From Carya illinoinensis (lineage: Eukaryota > Streptophyta > Magnoliopsida > Fagales > Juglandaceae), in the NCBI RefSeq assembly GCF_018687715.1, contig NC_056752.1, forward strand, positions 47,347,501 to 47,411,500: DNA of 64,000 nt. Direction: 5' to 3'. Position 1 is the stretch's first letter, and each line of letters begins with the position of its first letter. The position numbers were made by a program, and so were the translations under genes. Below the pieces are notes generated by a model, which worked only from the letters and a program-made list of their open reading frames with translations, had not been told where the DNA came from and made no database searches. Of this stretch, positions 54,471-64,000 are shown piece by piece.

Positions 54471-54547
54471 GATACATTTACGAGACATTCAAGATAAATG
54501 GGATTGCTCAATTTTTAATCATATAATTTATTAAGGTATTTTGATTA

Positions 54548-54740
54548 GGACTCATTTGTTTATATAAATGAGATGTCATTAAAGTTAAATAAAATATTAT
54601 TATACTATAATTTTTTAATATTAATTTTATTTTAAAATTAAAAAAATTGATTTATTTATTATAAATTAGATGAAATTATAAAAAAATAATAATAATTAGA
54701 TGAAATGTGGTGATTTATAAAAACAAATTATGCCTAAGTA
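54548..54740. repeat. GAGATGAGATG-family repeat, plus orientation
   Basis: 'attaggactcatttgtttatataaatgagatgtcatt' through 'ataataattagatgaaatgtggtg' follows the family pattern. Non-coding. Confidence 0.4.
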
Positions 54741-55248
54741 TTCCATGATCATTAATTAATAGATTGATGAAATGCTATGATTAGATAAAGTGGGGCTTTA
54801 TCCCAAATTATATTTATATTATAAGAAATCGAATTGGATAGAGCAGTAGTTGTGACAGACGTCACAGCTAACTTCATCGTATGTGTATTTTTAATGGAAA
54901 ATTCTAAATTAATGCACGATAATATGCCTTTGCACCGTCGAATTGATAAACGATGACACGATATGTACTGCTACACCACTATACCACCATACCACGTCAT
55001 TATTTAGTCAAATGGGTGCAGTTATTCTATAACTTTTAAACTAATGATATAATTTAATTTATAAGGTAAATTTTATAAATTAAACCATAGAATTTAAATA
55101 GTATCAATGCCATGCCATACGGACTGATATAAGAATATAATAATTCAGTCAAAATTACGTTGCTGCCATCATAATTGTCAACTATTTGATATGGCATATT
55201 TAACACGTCACCTCGTGCATATAATACGGTTCAAATTTAATTGAAATT
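54741..55248. other. Intergenic, no feature recognised
   Basis: AT-rich; no gene, repeat or domain recognised. Confidence 0.5.
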
Positions 55249-55412
55249 TTATTACATATAAGAAAAGTCGCGTATTAATCTGCATATTAATATTGATTCT
55301 TTTATATTTAAAAATTAAATTAATACTATTTTTAATAAAATCTATTTTTAACTAATCACAATATATTAATTCATATATTAATTCACAAATATAATTATAA
55401 CTAGACTTTTTG
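55249..55412. repeat. MITE family M1, diverged copy
   Basis: 'ttacatataagaaaagtcgcgtattaatctgcatattaat...ataaaatctatttttaactaatcaca...' keeps the block order of the copies at 10565 and 61672. Confidence 0.5.
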
Positions 55413-55701
55413 ATTTAATTGACAAGGTAAATTAGATAACGCATGTCAGATAAATGGCCAACATGTAAAATTGTCTTCCTTTTTTTTTTTCCTAAGCAAG
55501 CATTATGTAGAGTCTTTTTATCCAGTTACGTACAGTGCACAACTATTTTATTATTATTATTTTTTATTTTTGTTAAATTAATTAAATTCTTTTACTCATC
55601 ATCTATATATATATTTGCTAAAAGATAAAAATAAAAAATAAATAAATAAGTAAAAATAAGTGTGTGATGTAAGAATAATGAATAGAATTATTCTATTATA
55701 T

Positions 55702-58700
55702 CACTATAACAAAAAACATTTTTTGGGACGAAAATTTTCGTCCCAAAATATATAGATTTCGTTCCGAAAGATTTTTTGGGACGAAATTTTTTCGTCCAAG
55801 GTCGTTCCAACATCACTGTCCCAGAAGATATATTGGGACGAAAATCACAATTTCGTCCCAAAATATATCTTTTAGAACGATTTTGAAATTGACCGTTCGA
55901 TACCGTTCGAATGATAACCTTTTTTGTCACGGTTAAAATTCATTCCAGAATGGCGTTCGAATGCTTCTCAGTTACCGTTCGAACGTTAATGTATCTTTTG
56001 AACGGTTATCAAGATACGTTCAAACGATCAATAGAATTACGTTCTAACGTTAAAGAAACAGATCGAACGGTAGAAGAGATTGAACGGTGCTGATCAATGT
56101 TCGAACGCTATGGTAATGACCTGCGTTTGAACGTTTTTTGAGCATCTGGTATCATTCGAACGGTTTGGTCATTAATATTTGAACGGTACATTATCGTTTG
56201 AACGGCCTACCCATTAATGTTCGAACGTGACACGGTCGTTCGAACGAATATTATTTTTATTAAAACCAATAATTATAAAAAAACTAAATAGACATCCATA
56301 ATATTTGAAAAACATAAATTAGGAACTGTTTAATTACTCATAAAAGTTTTATAATAAGTGCGAAGAAATAAATAACCATGATACTAGTATTGTTCATACA
56401 TAATTAGATAATGTCATAAGCTAGACGTAAAAAACCATCAATTGGTTGGAGGCTTGTACTGTTGCATAAGCTGTTGCGTTTGGAGTTGCATATCTCTCCT
56501 GAACTCTGCTTGTTCTTCTTCATGTTGTTTGAGGGGCATCTCCATGTCTCCTTGTCTCGCCAATTGAGCCTCTAACTTTTGTTGTTTTGCAACCAATTCT
56601 TCAATATAACATGTATCAAACAAACAATACAAGATATATTAATTAAGTATTTATATTATTAAATAATTAGATAGTTGTTTTATATCTTTCAAAATATTTT
56701 ATTAATTATAACTATTTGTATTTTAATTAACATTTTAGTTAATAATTATAACTATTTGTATTGTAATTAACATTCTAGTTAATAATTATAACTATTTGTA
56801 TTGTAATTAACATTCATTTTATTAATTATAATTCGGAATTTATATTTTAATTCAAATTCATTTGATTACTTTTAACTTTTAAGTATTTAAGTATTATTAA
56901 ATCTAGATTATTTGTATTTTATTTAAAATTCATTTTATTAATTCAAAAATTAAGTATTTTTGTGTTATTAAAACAAAACTATTTGTATTAACCTATAGTT
57001 GAATAATTCAACTATTAAATATTTAAGTATTATTAAATCTTAGATAATTTGTAATTTAATTCATTCTCATTTGATTACTTTAATATTTTAAGTATTTAAG
57101 TATTATTAAATGTAGATTATAAATAATTCATTTTTAATTCAATTCCTGCATTTAAAGTATTAATTATTTTAACACTGACCAACATAACGTTCAAACGGTG
57201 TTAGTCACCGTTCGATCTAAGGACATACGTTCGAATGGCACACGAATACCGTTCGAACGGATTAATTCCAGATTACAGTCGTCTTCAACCTCCGAAAACC
57301 TCAACATTTACAGTCCAAATCACATAAAAAGACAGCAAATTATATGACGAACTCATTATAGCAAACGAAAACACTTATATAAAATCTAAAATAAGAATTT
57401 ATTTAAGGAGAATACCTGATTTGGAGAGATAAACTGGAAAATTCATCCGTACCCAATGCCCAAAACTTATATACTTTTCATCAAACGGTAAAAACAACCT
57501 CTTAATCCGAAAATATAAAAGATTGATAGAAGTTAGTAATATTTGAGGGCTGGATTGAAAAATAATGGCGTTGGTTGGAAGAAAATGAGCGTGGGAGAGA
57601 CTGGAAGTCGACTGGAATGAGTGCGAAATTATGAAGTTCTGTCGTGTAAATGTAGAACATTGACGTTCGAACGGTTATTTAATGAACGTTCGAATGTCAA
57701 ATAGATTAGCGGAAAAATTTTCCCCCTCTAATTAAACGTTCGAACGTGAAAATGGCCGTTCGAACGTTTTCTTATACGTTTGAACGGTTATTTTAAACCG
57801 TTCAAAAGTCAAATTAAAATGTTGTTTATTGTATTTTTTTTGTACTATACCTTTAAATATAATAACTTGTAAATATACTATAGTTTAGAGACATAGTAAT
57901 ATAACTATATAATATATAATCAAACATATATTATATAGTTTAGTAACATATATAGTATAAAATATCATATTACATCTAGTATTATAGTCAAGTACATGTA
58001 TTAACCTATTATATATAACATATATATGGTATCATAGCATAGGGTTATATGTATCACATGCATATATATATAGTGTTTATTATATTATATTATTATTATA
58101 ATATTATTTAATAATAGGATATATACTATTATATATAGTGTCATCTATACTACTAGCAATTAGAGTGTATTATAATGATACAAAAACTAAAATTGAGTAT
58201 ATATAGTGTCATTTATAGTGCTAGAATAGAGAGTGTCATCTAATTAGCTTATAACTGCAATATAATATGAAAAATATACTAAACAAGTCATGTAATACAT
58301 ATACTATTAAATATATATATATATATTAGTTAATATCACATATAATATATATGTTATATAAATACATGAACATAGTTTCATGTATATAGTAGTCTATATT
58401 ATATTAATTATACTATATAATATAACTTATACTATATACTATATAATATTCAATAGTATAATATATTTTAATTAAATATAATATAATATATACTATATAT
58501 ATAAAAAATTATAAATATAATATATAGTGTTTAATAATATATAAGCGCATTAAATATATTGCATTTAATATATTTAACAGTTAAAATATATTATAATTGA
58601 ATTAATTATTATATTTAATATAATTAATACCGAATATTGCATTTAAATAACATTTATTATCATGAAATTTGGATTAATTAGGGAAGGGTATTAATTTTCA

Positions 58701-59105
58701 ATTAATACATTCGAACGGTATTAACTTACCGTTCCAACGGTACCACGTTCGAACGTTTCAAATAACGTTTGAACGGTGAATATGTATAATTCGAACGTTT
58801 ATAATTTACCGTTTGAATGGTTTGCCAATTTCCCTCAAAAATAATTTTGCCTATCGCACCAATATTACGTTCAAACGGTAACAATTAAACGTTCGAATAG
58901 TTAATCATTAACGGTCGAACGGTTAACTTATTTGGGACAAAAAATTTCGTCCCTAAGAATAGCGTTCGAACGCGTTCAAACGGTCTGGCATTCCGTCATT
59001 ATTTTGGAACGAAATTCAAATTTCGTTCCAAAATCTCACTTTTTGGGACGATTTCCAATTCATCCCAAAGCAATTTCGTCGCAAAAAATGATTTTTGTTG
59101 TAGTG
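55702..59105. mobile_element. Non-autonomous CACTA (En/Spm) transposon, 3.4 kb
   Basis: Ends CACTATAACAAAAAACATTT and, on the opposite strand, CACTACAACAAAAATCATTT. The terminal inverted repeats match at about 29 of the first 32 positions. A 3-bp duplication TAT lies on both sides (55699-55701 and 59106-59108). Inside both ends are copies of GGGACGAAA in both orientations. Beyond these are about 35 copies of a palindromic motif, consensus A(C)CGTTCGAACGGT, clustered at about 55890-56250, 57185-57275, 57660-57805 and 58710-58985. In this superfamily such subterminal repeats bind the transposase-accessory protein. No intact transposase is present, only a short coiled-coil remnant (56438-56632). 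The centre (57820-58690) is extremely AT-rich. Confidence 0.9.
56438..56632 (-). pseudogene. Coiled-coil remnant, possibly of a CACTA-encoded protein
   Basis: A 64-residue frame rich in Gln/Glu (KQQKLEAQLARQGDME, QLQTQQLMQQYK) at the 5' side of the CACTA element. The heptad-like pattern resembles the C-terminal coiled coil seen in plant En/Spm (Ptta-type) proteins, but no diagnostic domain remains. It probably represents the last exon of a lost gene; the family call is tentative. Confidence 0.4.
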
Positions 59106-59798
59106 TATATATTAAATAGTTTCAAGATGCAAAAGTTGAAAGGATAGAAGGTCCTAACCATTAACACAAACCATCTTATACAGCACAAAAGAAAGGAGGG
59201 ATATGAATCTAATGACTTGGCTCCTACCCATTTCCTATGAAAGGAAACTACCTAAAGCAATTTTGTTTAAGTCTGATTTTGGGCTACGATACTATTATGA
59301 CCAAAAGCCGCGATAGATTGTTTTATGATGCACTTTGTTGGTTCGGTTTGGTTGAAGGAAACTCCAACTTCCCCTTTCTTACAATCTTTGATTAGAAAAA
59401 ATAGAAACATAGGAAAATAGTAAATGTTTGAGGGTTTAATATGTTGGCAAACAACTATATAGGCATGTGGGGGAACACGTGCTACTGTTGGAGAGAGGAG
59501 GTTGGTTAGATCTACAAGATCCAATACTGTTGAACACTACTACCGCGCTTGCTGGGAGAAGACTCTATGTGGCATGGCAGCGCGTAGATCTCATATGCCA
59601 TTTGTTCGGACGATATTCTTCCAAAAATTGAAAGATTGACAAATGAAAAGTCTTGTGGAGCGGTGCCTGACAATCTATATGGCCAAAAAATAGTAAATAG
59701 GCCCATCTTGGTGTTATGGTTAGGAAACAAGAAAAGTAGCTAAAAAAGTTAATTTGTTGGACGGCACGAAGAGGACTAGAGAGTAGGTGGGAATGAGG
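59106..59798. other. Intergenic, no gene recognised
   Basis: Short open frames at 59267-59730 (minus) have no recognisable domain. Possibly retrotransposon-derived, given the LTR-like unit that follows, but not demonstrable. Confidence 0.4.
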
Positions 59799-60170
59799 TG
59801 TTGGGATTGTCCCACATCAATTGTGGAAGGGCCTGGTGGTCAATTTATAAATGTGAGGGAAAGTCTTACTTCTTAAGTTAACTTTTGAAATTAAGAGAGG
59901 CTCAAGACCTCCAAATACTAATATTAGAGTCCAAGTTTACCAACAGTCAGGTCTAATAGTTTGTGGGAGAAATGGATTGTTGATACTCCTATTCAGGACC
60001 CGATATGTGAGGGGGAGATTGTTGAAATTGTCCTACATCGATTATGGAAAGGAGTGGTGGTCGGTTTGTAAGTGTGAGAAAAAACTAGAAAGCCACACTC
60101 ACCTCTTTAGCTAGTTTTTAAGGTTAATAGAGGTCAAAGATCACCCAACATGAAGAATCGAAACTCTAAC
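59799..60170 (+). mobile_element. Two diverged LTR-like units (Copia/TRIM-like)
   Basis: Unit 1 starts TGTTGGGATTGTCCCACATC at 59799. Unit 2 starts TGTTGAAATTGTCCTACATC at 60020, directly after a polypurine tract GAGGGGGAGAT. Both continue with a 'gg(a)aagg..tggtggtc..ttt.taa.tgtgag' pattern. This is the layout of a short LTR, a vestigial interior, a PPT and a second LTR. No coding sequence remains and the right end is uncertain. Confidence 0.55.
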
Positions 60171-61008
60171 CCGTATGGATAGAGAGGATCTTTAAGAGAT
60201 GAGTGGAGGTTTGAGAGAGCTCGGGAGGGGAGAAAGATTTTAAGCTAGGCGTCCATTTCTATAAATTTGCATTCAATACGTACACAATTAAAATGACCCT
60301 ACAGCAATAAAAGGGTGGCTCTGCAGCCCACCATGGGAGCTCCTGCTGCGGCTCTCGATAGTGTATTTTATCTATATTTTTTATTTATTTTTTTACTTGT
60401 ACTTTTTTAATATTTTTAAATAATTTTTTTTTTTAAAATTTAAAATATTATTAAAAAATATTTCCTTAATTATTAAGTTAAAAAAAAAAAAACCAATGAA
60501 AGCCCCAACGAGAAGACTAGCATTTCCCAAAATAAAAAGTGTTAACATTTTTATTTGCTTATAATTATAATGAGTTCACAAGAAGTGTGTAAATATATTA
60601 GATTTGTAAATAGCAAAATTCTAATAAAATTAATTGATCGGAGCATTTAATATAAAATGATAGTGCTGATGGATTTAATTAATTTTTTAGTTTTCGCTAA
60701 ATTACAACATTAATACTGCCTTTACCTCTGTCTAATTAATGAGCCGTTTAATCCATCCAAAGACCCACTCTCCTCAACTGTAACTAAGGTTCTCGATGCC
60801 CTGAAACGTTACGTGTTCCAGTTCATTTTCATGAAAAATTACGTGCCGCCGCAGAGCATTGTACGTTTTATCGTGCGTTGACCTTCTATTTTCACGTACA
60901 AGTCTATCTGTTTATGTTGGTTGCACACAAATTCGAGGATTTGCGTTAGTGCTTGCATGCGTATTAAATCGAAGTTCGTATCGCAGTGGTCAATGGGTCA
61001 TTGTAGTA
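60171..61008. other. Intergenic, no gene recognised
   Basis: AT-rich with a T-rich block at 60360-60440. No feature supported. Confidence 0.4.
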
Positions 61009-61180
61009 TGGAAAAATATAGTTGTAAGTATAATTGTGTATTAATCTGTACATTAATATAATGTGATTGATCAAAAAGTAGATTTGATTGAAAACAATAT
61101 TAATTTAAATTTTAAATATGAATAAATCAGTATTGGTGCACAGATTAATGTCTAACTGTATTTGCATATAACAAAACTCT
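61009..61180. repeat. MITE family M1, copy 4 (inverted)
   Basis: 'ggaaaaatatagttgtaagtataattgtgtattaatctgt' through 'gtgattgatcaaaaagtagatttgattg' to 'gcacagattaatgtctaactgtatttgcatataacaaaac'. Confidence 0.7.
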
Positions 61181-61394
61181 TGTAATATTATACAGCAACA
61201 ATTCATCGGCCTTTCGGCCACGACTTCTGCAGTCGCACCTTGGGTTTGAAACTCATCAATCATGGAACAGGGCCAACAGGCCCAAAAAAGAAAAAAAAAA
61301 AAAAAAAACCAATTATGAATCAGTCTAGGCCGTATGAAAATTTTATACTGACTACATGTTTAACTGCAAAGATAAATATTAGTTATAGTTTTAA

Positions 61395-61520
61395 AATAGG
61401 AAAAATTTAATTACAAGTATAATTATGTATTAATTTATGTACTAATTTAATGTGATTGATTAAAAAATAAATTTTATTAAAATCGATACTAATTTAGGAT
61501 CCAACTATGCAAATTAATAT
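61395..61520. repeat. MITE family M1, copy 5 (truncated)
   Basis: 'aggaaaaatttaattacaagtataattatgtattaatttatg...gtgattgattaaaaaataaattttatt', with the right part lost. Confidence 0.6.
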
Positions 61521-61671
61521 TATTCCTCAAACTGCACCAAAGAATGAAATTCTGGGAAACGATCGAGGACCGGATCTCCTAATTATAGCTAGCTAGAGAT
61601 TTTTATTGAATTTGCCACAAGAAATGCAGTACTACGCGCACCCAACGGTGTTGCAGTGGACACAATATAAG

Positions 61672-61852
61672 TAGGAAAAATATAATTGCAAGTATAGTTG
61701 TGCACTAATCTGTGCACTAATGTGATGTGATTGGTCAAAAAGTAGATTTGATTGAAAATAGTATTAATTTAAATTTTAAGTATGAATAAAATAATATTGA
61801 TATACAGATTAGTGCACAACTATGTTTGTATGTAGCAAAACTTATATAAGTA
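61672..61852. repeat. MITE family M1, copy 6 (best preserved)
   Basis: Left 'aaaaatataattgcaagtatagttgtgcactaatctgt' and right 'acagattagtgcacaactatgtttgtatgtagcaaaa' share an inverted core ATAGTTGTGCACTAATCTGT. It lies 70 bp downstream of the stop of reductase copy C. Confidence 0.75.
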
Positions 61853-61918
61853 ATAGACTAAATATGATAGATCATCCATGAAACAACCCAACCAGGTAAC
61901 AACAGACGGGGCTAAAAA

Positions 61919-63090
<1,172 letters not shown>

Positions 63091-63675
63091 CTAATTTACA
63101 ACAGAAGAAAACGAGTTTTTTTCATACTACAAGCAAAAAGAGTTTTCAGGTAACAGTAACTACATGGTCACCAGGCTCTCGCTGCAGGTAAAAAAGAAAA
63201 AAGAAAAGGAAGAAGAGTGGGGGGCAAAACAAGCAGGTGAGAAGTATGATAATTAGGGATCGTTTCTATGCAAGAATTTACCAGAAGATTATTGTGATTA
63301 CATAGAAAACAGAGGCAAATGATAATACCGTGAACTTTGATTTAGGTAGTTACAAATGGTACTGTACAAGAACATCTCAAAGCTTTCCTTGTAAACAAAT
63401 ACAAATCTCTCTTTAATTACCACTTGTTAAGCTGATAGGAAAAGGTCAAATTAATCATTTAATGGATATTTTAACAATCTCTACGTTCATTTGAAAAGAA
63501 ATAAGACCTCGAAGTTCGCCTTTTAACTTTGCCCCAAAAAATAATGAAAATATCAATACCTGCTAAGCTTGACCATTGCCACAGATTCCTACCTAAACGA
63601 TTGTGGGACACATTTGGATAGAAGCTGTCGAATAAAAAAAGGGCTACAACACAGACAAGTATATACTTAAATATA

Positions 63676-63902
63676 CAGGGCTTTGCTACGTACAGTCGGA
63701 AAATGCAGTCGGCGTGCACTCGGCTGTACGGAATGAATAAAAAAAAATTATAAAAAAATTATTTTATATTCAGGGGGACCTACATGAATTATAAAAAGTT
63801 ATAAAAATAATTTTTTTTTTTTCATGTAGGTCCCGTATTAATTTTTTTTTTACAGCCGACTGCACGCCGACTGCATTTCCCGACTGCACAAATCATTTCT
63901 GA
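63676..63902. repeat. Palindromic MITE with GC-rich arms
   Basis: Arms TGCAGTCGGCGTGCACTCGG (about 63705-63724) and CCGACTGCACGCCGACTGCA (about 63856-63875) are inverted copies with one mismatch. The similarity extends outward through CAGTCGG(A/G)AAATGCAGTCGG. Within, 'gggacctacatgaa' and 'ttcatgtaggtccc' form a second inverted pair around an AT-rich core. Probably in intron 3 of reductase copy C. Confidence 0.8.
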
Positions 63903-64000
63903 AATATATATAAGACAACTCAAGAAGATGACAATTGAAGGGGACTCTCATAAAGCCATTACTGCCTTGCAAAAACCTCAACAAAATCTTTTCAGAGTGG

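Noticed and set aside
59267..59730. Possible small genes near 59.3-59.7 kb
   Set aside because: Frames of 72-85 residues with no domain or splice-supported structure.

Overview
The window is nuclear DNA of a woody eudicot. Genes are split by many short exons, introns are AT-rich and full of transposon debris, and every recognisable protein is of a plant family. LINE tails, a long LTR and several MITE families hint at a Fagales tree (walnut, hickory or oak relatives), but that taxonomic guess is inference only. I rebuilt gene models by reading splice sites; for five of the seven gene loci the exon lengths sum to a multiple of three and end at the right stop codon.

Layout. 143-8894 (-): a LETM1-type mitochondrial inner-membrane cation/proton exchanger (14 coding exons, 762 aa). 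12524-19051 (-): an ankyrin-repeat, Raf-like integrin-linked kinase (11 exons, 472 aa) that appears to use two GC-AG introns. 19.3-28.0 kb: gene-free, with MITEs, a tandem duplication and a probable 4.1-kb long terminal repeat. 28016-37626 (+): the plastid regulatory (small) subunit of acetolactate synthase (12 exons, 485 aa), its introns filled with LINE fragments. 38-64 kb: a cluster of NADPH-dependent 2-alkenal/double-bond reductase genes, all on the minus strand. It comprises a degenerate relic (about 38.1 kb), copy A (38925-42575, frameshifted), copy B (49787-52118, intact, 349 aa) and copy C (61919 to beyond 63090, 5' end outside the window). A chitinase-like protein of the CTL1/POM1 type (46095-48565, 319 aa, catalytic Glu replaced) lies between A and B.

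Mobile DNA. Between B and C lie a 1.6-kb hAT-like element with a perfect 8-bp target duplication and a 3.4-kb non-autonomous CACTA element with a 3-bp target duplication. The CACTA element carries roughly 35 copies of a palindromic motif around TTCGAA, and is the most striking structure here. Introns hold many LINE insertions, some only 19-34 bp long yet flanked by 14-20 bp target duplications, plus a 335-bp TRIM-like element.

The genes do not form one pathway: they are mitochondrial ion homeostasis, signalling, branched-chain amino acid synthesis, cell-wall assembly and detoxification of reactive carbonyls. The reductase cluster is the only true gene family array. No rRNA, tRNA or CRISPR array was recognised.
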